A stretch of DNA of 51,177 bases from Bacteroidales bacterium (GCA_022777485.1 JALFGC010000011.1:1-51177), one strand, 5' to 3'. Positions 7,288 to 16,361 are shown, counted from the stretch's first letter. Notes: generated by a model from the letters alone, not told the origin. Translations and numbers: made by a program.

Positions 7288-8634
7288 TTATTTGGTGAGG
7301 ATGCAGACTTCCCACGGTTTGAGGATTTTGGTGAGGCGGTTGTTGTATTTCTTCTTCTCGCCCGTCTTGAAAGAGGTGTATTCGCCTTCGTAGCCGGTGA
7401 GGTCGAAGTTGACTATGTACTCGCTCGGAGACATGTTCATGAATGCCAGCACGGTGTTCTTTCCGTCCGCAGAGGGACGCACGCAAGCAAAGACTTTCTC
7501 GTTGTCGGCGGGAATACGCAGCATCGGTGCACCTTGCTCGGGACTCCACAATGCCTTGTTCGCCTTGCGCAGGTCGTTGAGGCGCTTATACATGTCAAAT
7601 TCTGCTGCGTCAGGCACACGGTCGATGCAGTCTTTCTCGAAGAACTGCAAGCGATGGTGGTTGCCACTGAGTTGGCCTGTGTAGATAAGGGGCATGCCCG
7701 GCACGACATAGGTAAAGGCTGCGAAGAGGTGTGCGGCAGCACCCATGCGCTCTTGTTCGGTGCCATTCCAAGAGTTCTCGTCGTGGTTGGAGGTGAAGTT
7801 CATGCGTATGGCATTGGCACGGACGGTAGTGTCGGCTTTGGCGAAGTATGCCCAGAGGTCTTCCACGGTGCTCTTGCCCTGCGCTACATTGTTCATCCGG
7901 TGGTGCAACTCCCAGCCGTAGTACATGTCGAATGCCGACTCGGTGAGTTCTTGCGCCTTGGCTTCATCCTCGGCAAGGGTGAACATATCGGGGTGGTCTT
8001 TGCGGATGTCCGCCATCGCCCAATTCCAGAAGTCAGTGGGGACTTCGCCTGCTACATCACAGCGGAAGCCGTCGATACCGATAGAGTCCATCCACCAGCG
8101 CATGCAACGGAGCATTTCGTTGCGCATGTCTTGGTTCTCGTAGTTGAGTTTGGAGATGTCGGTCCAATCGTACTGCACCATGAGGTTGCCGAGGGAGTCG
8201 CGGTAGTGCCAGCCTTCGTTCTTGGTCCATTCGCTGTCGGGCGCAGTGTGGTTGGCTACCCAATCGAGGATAACCTTAAAGCCCATCTCGTGCGCTTTGG
8301 CGAGGAAATGCTCGAAGTCGGCGCGTGTGCCGAACTCGGGGTTGATGGCGCAGTAGTCGATGATAGAATAGTAACTGCCAAGCGTGCCTTTGCGCGTGAG
8401 AACGCCGATAGGTTGGCATGGCATCACCCAGATGATGTCTATCCCCGCCTCTTTGAGTTCGGGCAACACGGCTTCTGCTGCTGCGAATGTCCCTTCGGGG
8501 GTCAGTTGGCGCGTATTGAGTTCGTAGATAGTAGCATCGTATGCCCATTCGGTGTGGGTCTTCGGTTGCTCCGGTTGGCAACTCATCCCTATCAGCGCAA
8601 CGGCTGCAAGGAGAAAAAGAGAAATGCGTTTCAT
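7288..8634 (-). CDS. GH13 alpha-amylase-family lipoprotein (448 aa)
   Basis: A glycoside hydrolase of family 13 acting on alpha-glucans at the cell surface or in the periplasm. The signal ends in a lipobox (LIGMSC). The four GH13 regions are visible: DWVANHTA (region I), GFRCDVAGE with the nucleophile Asp (II), TLAEDEA with the acid/base Glu (III) and FTSNHDENSW (IV). The length (448) fits a compact amylase with the (beta/alpha)8 barrel and a small C-terminal beta domain, ending EVCILTK. The 696-residue GH13 gene lies 137 bases upstream on the same strand across a 9-base tandem repeat. No SusC/SusD pair is in the window. The 456-residue plus-strand ORF here is a shadow. Confidence 0.92.
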   Translation of the reverse strand: MKRISLFLLAAVALIGMSCQPEQPKTHTEWAYDATIYELNTRQLTPEGTFAAAEAVLPELKEAGIDIIWVMPCQPIGVLTRKGTLGSYYSIIDYCAINPEFGTRADFEHFLAKAHEMGFKVILDWVANHTAPDSEWTKNEGWHYRDSLGNLMVQYDWTDISKLNYENQDMRNEMLRCMRWWMDSIGIDGFRCDVAGEVPTDFWNWAMADIRKDHPDMFTLAEDEAKAQELTESAFDMYYGWELHHRMNNVAQGKSTVEDLWAYFAKADTTVRANAIRMNFTSNHDENSWNGTEQERMGAAAHLFAAFTYVVPGMPLIYTGQLSGNHHRLQFFEKDCIDRVPDAAEFDMYKRLNDLRKANKALWSPEQGAPMLRIPADNEKVFACVRPSADGKNTVLAFMNMSPSEYIVNFDLTGYEGEYTSFKTGEKKKYNNRLTKILKPWEVCILTK

Positions 8635-8649
8635 AGTAATGTGATTTAA

Positions 8650-8764
8650 TTAAGAATTAAGAATTATGAATTAAGAGGGCTCATGCTCTGAATCATCGGA
8701 GTACTCGGAGTAATCTGAGTATTCTGAGTATTCTGAGTTTTCTGAGTTTTCAGAGTATTCAGAG
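8650..8764. repeat. GAATTA-AGAGGGC element plus 9-bp tandem repeat
   Basis: The gap between the two amylase genes has one copy of the GAATTATGAGGGC-type element (about 8662-8685). From 8697 to 8764 there are about 7.5 degenerate 9-base units of the form C-N-GAGT-NNT (cggagtact, cggagtaat, ctgagtatt and so on). The same unit forms a second tract at 14294-14352. No clear promoter is seen. Confidence 0.75.
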
Positions 8765-8771
8765 CCTTGGG

Positions 8772-10862
8772 TCATTCGATGCTATACGCCAGCGAGTCGA
8801 GGTCGATGGTTACTCGGACGCGGTCGCCGAGGTAGATGCGGTCGAATACCAAGCGGCTGTCGGTCGCCTCCACGGGGATGTAGTCGCCATAGAGTAGCGG
8901 CATCGAGTTGCGGCGCAGGCGGATGAGGTCTTGCACCTCTTGGCGGAATGCCTGCTCGCGTTCGGTGAGTCCTCCGAAGCGCATCATCTGTCGGTTGTCG
9001 GGGTCGTTGGCTCCTGCCTGTCCGTACTCATCGCCTTGATAGATACAGGGCACGCCCGGGATGGTGAGGTTGATGACCTCAAGCAACATCGCGGCTTTGT
9101 ATGCAGCCTCTTCGCGGGCAGCGTCGCCGTCAGCCGTAACGCCTACCTCGCGCGTCCATCCGGCGCGTTTGTCGTTCTCATCCCAGCGGACAGCACCACC
9201 TGCCAAAGAGATGAAGCGGCACTTATCGTGGTTGCCGGAGATATTTCCCATGGTGTGGTGGGCACCGTAACTTGCCAACGAAGATTCGATGGTTTGAGCC
9301 ATGCGCTTCATAGATTGGTTGGGTTTTCCCAATACATCAATAGCGGTGTGGTAAATGTTAAAATCGAACTGCGCGGGCAGCATACCCGTCTTCACATAGG
9401 AGCCGATGAGTTGGTTGTCGCCGTAGGTCTCTCCAATCATCCAAATATGCCTATCGGGGAAGCGCAATGCCATCTTCTGCCCGAGCATACGCCAGTAGTT
9501 CAAGGGGATGTGCTTGCAAGCGTCGTGTCGGAAGCCGTCGAGGTCGTAGTTCGCCAGCCAGTAGAGGGCGGAGTCGGTCATGGGTTGGCATACCTCTTCG
9601 CGCTCGAGGTCAAGCGTGGGGATGTGGACATCGAACCATGTGGTCAGGCGTGCCTCGTCCCATAACTCGAAGTTGCGGCGTCCATCGGGCAGGATAGAGT
9701 CGGTGTGCCAAGTGGGGTGCTCCTGCAATGTAGGGGACTCGATATGCATATGGTTGGCAACATAGTCGAGCACCACATTCATATTGTGCGCGTGGGCAGC
9801 GTCGAGCATAGCCTTGAACTCCGCTTCGGTGCCGAAACGCTGCTCCAAAACGGTGATATAGATAGGCCAATAGCCGTGGTATCCGGAGAACTTGGTATAG
9901 GGTTTCGTGGGGTCGAACTTGTTGTCGTAGGTGCCGTCGGGCTTCTGTTCGAAGTCGTACTTTCCCCATGCCGTCCACGGGTTCTGCGTGATGGGGGAAA
10001 TCCAGAGCGTGGTGATACCGAGTTCGTCGAACCATCCCTCGTTGATACGCTTGGTGATACCTGCGAAGTCGCCTCCTTGGTAGTCCACGATATCCAGCAC
10101 CTCCGGGGAATTGAGTTTTCGGTCGTTGGTGGTGTTGCCGTTCTCGAAGCGGTCAATCATCAGGGAGTAGAGCACCTGCGCGTTGTCGTCGTGGCGGTTG
10201 AGTTGCGCCACATCGGTAACGGGTACGCCGTCCTGCAAGGGGATAAGCAGGTCATTATATAAATAGGTGTCGTCCTCGGCATAGACTCTGAGGAAAGCGC
10301 GCCCCTTGTTGCATTTCGCCAACTCATGGCTCTCGCTCAGCCGGAGCGTCCACGAGCCGTCGCTATTGGCAGTCCAGAGGTCGTTGTTTAGATTGGTATT
10401 CTGCAACAGCACCATGAAGCGCGGGTTTGCCACGGGTTCTGTGAAGCGGACGGTGAGGGAGCCGTCTTGGTAACTCTCGGAGACCAGCGCGGGCTTAATG
10501 GGCTTGGCGGGCAACACAGGAACGACAATGCCTTCCTTGCCGTCGAACACTAACAACGCCTGGATGTTGTTGTCGTGGTTCACAAGCAGCATGCGCTCAG
10601 GGAGGGCGTTCTCGGCTAATTTAGCACTACCTGCGGGCAGCATCACCTCCAACCGTTCGGTGGCTATCCAATCCAAGTCTGCTACCTGACCATTCTGCGC
10701 CATCAGTAGGGGCAGATAGTCGGTAGTGTAGATTTCGGTGGTGTCCGCCACCATACGAATAGGTTTGATGGGCTCGCCCGTAACAATCTGCTCTACAGGC
10801 GTCTTGGCGCCACAACCGGCGAGCAGCAAAGGAAATGCCAAATAGAAGATGTGTTTATTCAT
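8772..10862 (-). CDS. GH13 alpha-amylase-family lipoprotein with N-terminal domain (696 aa)
   Basis: A second GH13 enzyme. The signal peptide ends in the lipobox LLAGC. Residues about 25-230 form a beta-rich N-terminal part that looks like a starch-binding or cyclomaltodextrinase-type N domain. The catalytic barrel follows, with DYVANHMH (region I), GFRHDACKH with the nucleophile (II), WMIGETYG with the acid/base Glu (III) and ISGNHDKCR (IV). The late PGVPCIYQGDEYGQAGANDPDNR segment is typical of neopullulanase and cyclomaltodextrinase-like enzymes. It probably trims maltodextrins together with the downstream GH13 lipoprotein. Transcription should start from the promoter at 10906-10936. Confidence 0.92.
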   Translation of the reverse strand: MNKHIFYLAFPLLLAGCGAKTPVEQIVTGEPIKPIRMVADTTEIYTTDYLPLLMAQNGQVADLDWIATERLEVMLPAGSAKLAENALPERMLLVNHDNNIQALLVFDGKEGIVVPVLPAKPIKPALVSESYQDGSLTVRFTEPVANPRFMVLLQNTNLNNDLWTANSDGSWTLRLSESHELAKCNKGRAFLRVYAEDDTYLYNDLLIPLQDGVPVTDVAQLNRHDDNAQVLYSLMIDRFENGNTTNDRKLNSPEVLDIVDYQGGDFAGITKRINEGWFDELGITTLWISPITQNPWTAWGKYDFEQKPDGTYDNKFDPTKPYTKFSGYHGYWPIYITVLEQRFGTEAEFKAMLDAAHAHNMNVVLDYVANHMHIESPTLQEHPTWHTDSILPDGRRNFELWDEARLTTWFDVHIPTLDLEREEVCQPMTDSALYWLANYDLDGFRHDACKHIPLNYWRMLGQKMALRFPDRHIWMIGETYGDNQLIGSYVKTGMLPAQFDFNIYHTAIDVLGKPNQSMKRMAQTIESSLASYGAHHTMGNISGNHDKCRFISLAGGAVRWDENDKRAGWTREVGVTADGDAAREEAAYKAAMLLEVINLTIPGVPCIYQGDEYGQAGANDPDNRQMMRFGGLTEREQAFRQEVQDLIRLRRNSMPLLYGDYIPVEATDSRLVFDRIYLGDRVRVTIDLDSLAYSIE

Positions 10863-10905
10863 AAAGATTGTGTATTAGATGAATGGTTGTTGTTGATTTT
10901 TGGCG

Positions 10906-10936
10906 CAAAGTTACTGATTATTTTTGAAATATGCAA
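10906..10936 (-). promoter_or_regulatory. Promoter of the amylase operon
   Basis: Minus strand: TTG at 10934-10936 within TTGCATATTT, a 20-base spacer, and TAACTTTG at 10906-10913. It is a full match to the Bacteroidetes -33/-7 layout, about 45 bases before the 696-residue amylase start. Confidence 0.8.
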
Positions 10937-11298
10937 GGGATGGTTTGCTTTTTTTCGCAAAATAGTCAGTAAAAAAGCAAAAACATGTTGCATAACATAT
11001 TTCGTTCGGGAATCGGTCTTTCTGTGGGGGTTGTCGAGGATGGCGTATTGCCTCCGAGTGGTGTGCGCAACCGCGTGGGCAACCGTCGGCGGAAGGGTGG
11101 CGGAAAGGTGGTTGAATCACTAACTAATCACTAACTAATCACTAACTAATCACTAACTAATCGTTAACTCTGCTTTCGAGAGGGTTGGTTGAAGGAATCG
11201 AGCGAGTTAGGGAGGGGATGGGAGATGTGTGGGGAGGGAGTGAGGTGTGTGTGGGGAGAGAGTGGGAAAAGAAAAAACAGGAGAAAGTGGGAAATTAT
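10937..11298. repeat. Divergent gap with an 11-bp tandem repeat
   Basis: This stretch between divergent promoters holds no convincing gene. From 11117 to 11160 there are four exact copies of the 11-mer TCACTAACTAA, with a degenerate fifth (tcgttaactct) after it. From about 11195 the plus strand is strongly purine-rich (GGGAGGGGATGGGAG..., GGGGAGAGAG). Other 11-base tandem tracts with different units occur near 28545, 42572 and 42651. Confidence 0.75.
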
Positions 11299-11329
11299 TT
11301 GCATATGTTGATTTTTTTATGTATCTTTG
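11299..11329 (+). promoter_or_regulatory. Promoter of the receiver/PPDK_N gene; fixes its start
   Basis: TTG at 11299-11301 (TTGCATATG), a 20-base spacer and TATCTTTG at 11322-11329. Because transcription should begin near 11336, the upstream ATG at 11247 in the ORF track cannot be the start. The first in-frame ATG after it is at 11355. Confidence 0.8.
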
Positions 11330-11354
11330 CAGCCGAATTGAGTTTAGCGACCTT

Positions 11355-14297
11355 ATGCTTACCACTGCAAGCACCAACGACTATACCGCCTTGATGGCAC
11401 GAAGGATACGGCGTATCCTGCTTGTTTGCAACAATTACGACAGTTTTGCATTGGAGGAAGACGGGCATATCGATGTGCAGATAGCGCAAGAGTACGCTGA
11501 ACTCAACCTAAGCAACCCGCCCGCTATCCTCCGCGCAGAGACCACCGGTGAAGCCTTAGGGCGACTCGGTGAAGGTTTTGACCTGATTATCATTGTGAGC
11601 AACGGGGCACACGGCGTGTTTGACGATGCGGCGAAGATGAAGACGATGGCGCCGGAGACACCGATAGTGCTGCTGTCTGCCTTCTCGAAGGTCGCCTTTC
11701 AACAAATAGAGCACTCGAGCGCGTCGCCCATTGACTACTTCTTCTGCTGGAACAACTCGGCAGACCTGATTATCGCCATCATCAAACTATTAGAGGACAA
11801 ACTGAATGCAGAGCACGACATCCTGACGGAGGGTGTTCGTGCTATTATTTTGGTGGAGGACTCCGTTCGCTACTACTCTACCTACCTGCCGCTGCTCTAC
11901 AAATTAGTGCTACAACAGAACAAGATAGCGATACAAGACGCACTGAACGAGAAGCAACAGATAGTGCGCAAGCGGGCACGGCCGAAAGTGCTGATGGCGA
12001 CCTGTTTGGATGAGGCGATGAACCTATATAATAGGTATAAGCAGAATATCATCGGCGTGATTTCCGACATCGGTTTCGTGCGGCACAAGGGCGACCCCGC
12101 CGAGAGCGAGCAGTTAGATGCAGGGTTGGAATTATGCCGCCTGATACGGCACGATAACCCGACAATGCCTTTCCTGTTGCAGAGTTCGCAAGAAAGCATG
12201 CGGGCAATGGCAGAGCAGATGCATGTGGGCTTTATCGTGAAGAAAAGCAAGACGCTGACGCAGGAGTTGAGCGACTACATCGGTCGTGAGTTCGGCTTTG
12301 GCGACTTCGTTGCCATAGACCCTCGCACCCATGAGGAGATAGGTCGTGCACACGACTTGGAGGCGTTTGAGCACCTGATAGCGCGTATTTCGCCCGAGGC
12401 TTTCCGCTACCTGAGCGACAATAACTATTTGAGCAAATGGCTGTTTGCGCGCGGCTTGTTCGCGATAGGGCAGCAGGTGAGCCCGCTGACCATCAAAGAT
12501 GACAGCGACATCGAGCGCGTGAGACATATCAATGTGAAGACCATCCACGACTACCGTATCAACCAGGCGCAGGGCGTGGTGGCGAAATACCATCCCGAGA
12601 CATACAACGACACTATCTGGTTCGCGCGTTGCGGCAACGGGGCATTAGGCGGCAAGGGCAGAGGACTGGCGTTCCTGAACCATATCTTGCAGAAATACGA
12701 CCTTTACGACCAATGGGAGGGTGTGCGTATCCTCGTGCCGCGGACAATGGTGATTACCACGGATTATTTCGACCAATTCATCCACGACAACGGCTTGCAG
12801 TATGTGATAAACTCGGAGATTTCGGACGAGGAGATACTGTCGGAGTTCGTGGCTTCTACCCTGCCCCACGAGTTGACAGAAGCGTTGCGGCATTTCATCC
12901 GCGTGTCGCACAGGCCGATAGCCGTGCGCTCTTCAAGCAAGTTGGAAGACTCTTATTATCAGCCGTTTGCGGGGGTCTATTCCACCTATATGATACCGCA
13001 CACGGAGAATGAAGACCAGGAGTTGCGGCTGCTGTCGAAGGCTATAAAGTCGGTGTATGCGTCGGTTTATTACGCGGCGTCGCGCGGATACATCACCTCT
13101 ACGGCGAATGTGCTGTCGGAGGAGAAGATGGCGATTATTGTGCAGGAGGTGTGCGGGGAGCGTGAGGGCGACTATTACTTCCCCGTGATAAGCGGCGTGG
13201 CACGGAGTATCAACTTCTACCCCGTGGGGTACGAGAAGCCCGAAGAGGGGATAGTGAAGGTGGCATACGGACTTGGGAAAGCGGTGGTGGACGGCGACCA
13301 AGTGCTGCGGTTCTCGCCTGCGCACCCGAAGCATGTGATGCAGACCTCGACGCCCGACTTGACCATGCGCGAGACGCAACAATATATGTACGCGCTGTCG
13401 CTGCAGCCGGAGCGCTTCAAGACTTCGGTGGACGATGCCATTAACCTTGAGCGGATACCTATCAGCCAATGCGAAGGGTTGTTTCCGTCGCTGCGATTGG
13501 TTGCTTCGACCTTCGACATGGAGAACATGCGGATTGTGGACTCGTGCTACCCGAAGGGACCGCGCTTCATCACCTTTGCGTCGCAACTGAAATTCAACAC
13601 CTTCCCTCTGGCTGACATCGTGAAACGCCTGCTGGAGGTGGCACAGGCAGAGATAAAATGCCCTGTGGAGATAGAGTTTGCCGTTAATCTGGAGCATGAG
13701 CCCGTGGTGTTCCATGTGCTGCAGATACGACCGATTTCGGCAGATGGTCTAATGGCGAAAGTGGACTGGGAGCATGTGGATTGCTCGCAACCTATCATCT
13801 CTTCCGGCTCGGCGTTAGGCGTGGGCAAGGTGGAGGGCGTGCGGGACATCATCTACCTGAAGAAAGAGGCGTTCGACATCCTTCGCACCCGCGAGATGGC
13901 GGAGACCATACGGGCTTGGAACAGACAGTGTCAAGCCGCGGGGACGCCGTATGTGCTGATAGGTTTCGGGCGGTGGGGGTCGCAGATACCGACGCTGGGC
14001 GTGCCCGTGCAGTGGGGCGACATCAGCGAGGCGAAAGCGCTGGTGGAGTGCTCGCTGGAGGACTTTCGCGTGGACCCCAGCCAAGGGTCGCATTTCTTCC
14101 AAAACATGACCTCGTTTAATGTGGGGTACATCAATGTGGACCCCTTCGCGCGGGCGGATGACAAATACGACTTCGCGCAGTTTGATGCTATGACGGCTGT
14201 GGAGGAGACGGAGTTGGTAAGGCATGTGAGGGTAACTGAGGATTTGAGTATCTTCATTGATGGATATAATAGCAAGGCTTTGATTAGTGCGCTCTGA
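11355..14297 (+). CDS. Receiver-like domains fused to a PEP-synthase-type ATP-binding (PPDK_N) domain
   Basis: A 980-residue cytoplasmic protein when started at 11355, as the promoter demands; the ORF track adds 36 spurious residues. Residues about 20-130 look like a degenerate receiver (ILLVCNNYDS, FDLIIIVSN, TPIVLLSAF). Residues about 165-330 look like a second one (AIILVEDS, IIGVISDIGF with the candidate Asp, MPFLLQSS). The large C-terminal part from about 420 is a PEP synthase/PPDK N-terminal ATP-binding domain, with GGKGRGLAFL and PIAVRSSSKLEDSYYQPFAG, ending its core at HVLQIRPIS. I find no phosphohistidine domain and no PEP-binding barrel, so it is not a complete PEP synthase. The last 150 residues (GRWGSQIPTLGVPVQW) are unassigned. 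Function unknown; a signalling or phosphotransfer role is inference. Confidence 0.82.
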   Translation: MLTTASTNDYTALMARRIRRILLVCNNYDSFALEEDGHIDVQIAQEYAELNLSNPPAILRAETTGEALGRLGEGFDLIIIVSNGAHGVFDDAAKMKTMAPETPIVLLSAFSKVAFQQIEHSSASPIDYFFCWNNSADLIIAIIKLLEDKLNAEHDILTEGVRAIILVEDSVRYYSTYLPLLYKLVLQQNKIAIQDALNEKQQIVRKRARPKVLMATCLDEAMNLYNRYKQNIIGVISDIGFVRHKGDPAESEQLDAGLELCRLIRHDNPTMPFLLQSSQESMRAMAEQMHVGFIVKKSKTLTQELSDYIGREFGFGDFVAIDPRTHEEIGRAHDLEAFEHLIARISPEAFRYLSDNNYLSKWLFARGLFAIGQQVSPLTIKDDSDIERVRHINVKTIHDYRINQAQGVVAKYHPETYNDTIWFARCGNGALGGKGRGLAFLNHILQKYDLYDQWEGVRILVPRTMVITTDYFDQFIHDNGLQYVINSEISDEEILSEFVASTLPHELTEALRHFIRVSHRPIAVRSSSKLEDSYYQPFAGVYSTYMIPHTENEDQELRLLSKAIKSVYASVYYAASRGYITSTANVLSEEKMAIIVQEVCGEREGDYYFPVISGVARSINFYPVGYEKPEEGIVKVAYGLGKAVVDGDQVLRFSPAHPKHVMQTSTPDLTMRETQQYMYALSLQPERFKTSVDDAINLERIPISQCEGLFPSLRLVASTFDMENMRIVDSCYPKGPRFITFASQLKFNTFPLADIVKRLLEVAQAEIKCPVEIEFAVNLEHEPVVFHVLQIRPISADGLMAKVDWEHVDCSQPIISSGSALGVGKVEGVRDIIYLKKEAFDILRTREMAETIRAWNRQCQAAGTPYVLIGFGRWGSQIPTLGVPVQWGDISEAKALVECSLEDFRVDPSQGSHFFQNMTSFNVGYINVDPFARADDKYDFAQFDAMTAVEETELVRHVRVTEDLSIFIDGYNSKALISAL

Positions 14298-14352
14298 GTA
14301 ATCGGAGTGCTCGGAGTTGTCGGAGTAATCTGAATTATCAGACTGCTCAGAG
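14294..14352. repeat. Second 9-bp tandem repeat tract, starting in the stop codon
   Basis: About 6.5 degenerate 9-mers (ctgagtaat, cggagtgct, cggagttgt, cggagtaat, ctgaattat, cagactgct) begin at the TGA stop of the preceding gene. They are of the same type as the tract at 8697-8764. Confidence 0.7.
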
Positions 14353-14545
14353 GATAAGCCCTCATAATTCTTTTTTGAACATTAATCATCACAAATAAAC
14401 CACGAATTACCCAAAAAATTTTTGATTATTAATGGGTCATCTGCGGAAATTTATGTTAAAATAATATAGAGGATAAGCCCTCATAATTCATAATTATCAT
14501 TTCCCTCTTAAATCGTAATTCGTAAATTGTAAATCGTAAATCATA
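14349..14545. repeat. 22-bp direct repeat and GTAAAT-type repeat before the transporter
   Basis: A perfect 22-base direct repeat beginning AGAGGATAAGCCCTCATAAT occurs at 14349-14370 and 14468-14489. Its right half is the reverse complement of the GAATTATGAGGGC element. Between the copies is A/T-rich sequence with no gene. From about 14511 to 14543 a GTAAATTGTAAATCGTAAAT run leads directly to the start codon of the Na/phosphate transporter. No clear TAnnTTTG promoter is seen. Confidence 0.65.
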
Positions 14546-14548
14546 TTT

Positions 14549-16255
14549 ATGTTCGTAACAGTCGCAACCGCTATTTTAATGCTTTTGGCAGGCATAGGTA
14601 TCTTCCTTGTTGCCTGCCAGATGATGTCCAGTAACCTTGAGTCTGCCAGCAGTGAGCACCTGAAAGCCCTCTTCTCAAAGATAGGCAAGAGCAAGTTGCT
14701 CGGTGTGGGTATCGGTGCGTTGAGCACCGCGCTGATACAGTCGTCCGGTGCCACCACCGTGATGGTGATTGGTTTCGTGAATGTAGGTATCATGTCGCTG
14801 GCGCAAGCCGCCACGATTATCTATGGTGCCAACATCGGTACGACCATCACGGCGCAGATTGTCGCCCTCGGTCTGTCGTCCGGCAGCGGGCTGAGCACCA
14901 CTACTATCTTCGCTGCGCTGGCGGGTGTAGGTGCCTTCATCTGCCTGTTCGCCAAGCACGATATGTGGAAGAAAGTGGGTGGTATCATCACAGGTTTCGG
15001 TATGCTGTTTGTCGGCTTGAGCATGATGTCCGGTTCGATGGAAGACTTCGCCCAACTGGACGCTGTGAAGCAGTTCCTTGCCACGATAGGCAATCCTATC
15101 CTGCTCGTGGTGATTGGTGCGCTCTTCACCGCCATCATCCAATCGTCGTCGGTGATGACCTCGGTAGCCATCACGATGGTAGTGGCGGGACTTATCTCGC
15201 TCAACCAAGGTATCTATATCACGCTGGGTTCGAACATCGGTTCGTGCGTGGTGGCGATCATCGCGGGTATGACGAGCGGCAAAAACGCCAAGCGGACGGC
15301 GCTGATGCACTTGATATTCAACTGCTTTGGTGTGGTTGTATTCCTGGTTGTGGCGTTTATCCTCTATCTTGCCACGAAAGGCGAGTTGGATTTCGGCATT
15401 ATCTTTGAGCGTATGTTCCCCAACGCGCCGCAAGTGCAGATGGCTATGTTCCACACGATATTCAACTGCGCGACGGTGGTTGTAATGCTACCGCTGACGA
15501 ACCTACTGGTGAACATCGTGTGCCGTATCATCCCCGACAACTTCGCTGTGGAGAAAGGCGAGTCGGCAAAGCCGCATTTCTTCTTTGTGGATGAGAAGAT
15601 GCTTCGCACACCGATTATTGCCGTTCGTCAGGTGAAGTTAGAGATAGAGCATATGGCCGCCGTGGCGATGCACAACTACGACTTAGCCATCTCTATGATT
15701 TGCACGCAGGACTTCCGCCAGAAAGAGGAGTTTGAGCACAACGAGGCGCAACTGAACTACCTGAATAACTACCTCGTGCAGTACGTGGTTCGACTGAACT
15801 CGAAGCCTCTGAACGAGATAGACCATCGCTACCTCTCCACCACCATTCGCAGCATAGGCGACCTGGAGCGCATAGGGGACTACGCGACCAATATCATTGA
15901 GTATGCGGAGGTGCTGCGCGACCATAAGGTGGCGTTCTCCGATAAGTTGAAAGATGAGATAGAGCAGGTGCGCGAAGGGGTGTTCAGCGTTTATCAGAGC
16001 GTGATGAAAGCGTATATGGAGGTGAGCCTTGAGGCACTGGAAGACGCCAACCGTCAGGAAGACCAAGTGGATAAACTGACCGACCAGATGGCAGACCGCA
16101 ATGTGGAGCGCCTGTCGGCAGATGAGTATATCCCCGTGGTGGGTGCGGAATATCTGGAGTTGGCGAGCGACTCCGAGCGTATCGCTGACCACTTGATAAA
16201 TGTGGGCAAGACCATCCGTACCCTACTCCGCCCCGAGAGCATTGATAAGTACTGA
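14549..16255 (+). CDS. Na+/phosphate cotransporter with C-terminal PhoU-like domain
   Basis: A 568-residue NptA-type Na/Pi cotransporter in the inner membrane. The two inverted family repeats are evident, each with the QSS signature: STALIQSSGATTVMVIGFV (about residues 59-77) and TAIIQSSSVMTSVAITMV (about 188-205). GANIGTT and GSNIGSCVVAI follow them. Eight or more hydrophobic segments fill the first 330 residues. The C-terminal 200 residues are charged and helical and match a PhoU-like domain (ERIGDYATNIIEYAE; SDSERIADHLINVGKTI). It may import phosphate or export it at high internal levels; direction cannot be read from sequence. It stands alone between the receiver/PPDK_N gene and a terminator. 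Confidence 0.93.
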   Translation: MFVTVATAILMLLAGIGIFLVACQMMSSNLESASSEHLKALFSKIGKSKLLGVGIGALSTALIQSSGATTVMVIGFVNVGIMSLAQAATIIYGANIGTTITAQIVALGLSSGSGLSTTTIFAALAGVGAFICLFAKHDMWKKVGGIITGFGMLFVGLSMMSGSMEDFAQLDAVKQFLATIGNPILLVVIGALFTAIIQSSSVMTSVAITMVVAGLISLNQGIYITLGSNIGSCVVAIIAGMTSGKNAKRTALMHLIFNCFGVVVFLVVAFILYLATKGELDFGIIFERMFPNAPQVQMAMFHTIFNCATVVVMLPLTNLLVNIVCRIIPDNFAVEKGESAKPHFFFVDEKMLRTPIIAVRQVKLEIEHMAAVAMHNYDLAISMICTQDFRQKEEFEHNEAQLNYLNNYLVQYVVRLNSKPLNEIDHRYLSTTIRSIGDLERIGDYATNIIEYAEVLRDHKVAFSDKLKDEIEQVREGVFSVYQSVMKAYMEVSLEALEDANRQEDQVDKLTDQMADRNVERLSADEYIPVVGAEYLELASDSERIADHLINVGKTIRTLLRPESIDKY

Positions 16256-16321
16256 TGTGGGTATTCTAACCACTAACCAATAACCAATACTACAGTTAAA
16301 CAAAGACGGAACGACACGGAA

Positions 16322-16361
16322 AAATCCTCGGTGGGCACATGAAAGCCCACCGAGGATTTTA
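16322..16361. terminator. Strong bidirectional terminator hairpin
   Basis: A perfect 16-base stem, AAAATCCTCGGTGGGC ... GCCCACCGAGGATTTT, with an 8-base loop and A/T ends. It lies between the convergent transporter (plus) and small lipoprotein gene (minus). Confidence 0.85.

Noticed and set aside
7279-8649. 456-residue plus-strand ORF covering the smaller amylase
   Set aside because: It is fully antisense to a gene with all four GH13 motifs. The product shows no recognisable motif, and long antisense frames are common opposite biased codon use.
8697-8764. Origin iterons or DnaA boxes
   Set aside because: The units are degenerate 9-mers but do not match TTATCCACA-type boxes, and no replication gene is nearby.
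11247-11354. 36-residue N-terminal extension of the receiver/PPDK_N gene
   Set aside because: It lies upstream of and inside the promoter (11299-11329), so it cannot be on the mRNA.
12933-13715. 260-residue minus-strand ORF in the receiver/PPDK_N gene
   Set aside because: Antisense shadow with no motif; the plus strand is continuous with family motifs.
11355-14297. Complete phosphoenolpyruvate synthase
   Set aside because: Only the ATP-binding domain is evident; the phosphohistidine and PEP-binding parts are not seen.
14675-15454. 259-residue minus-strand ORF in the Na/Pi transporter gene
   Set aside because: His/Arg-rich antisense frame of a membrane protein gene, with no domain.
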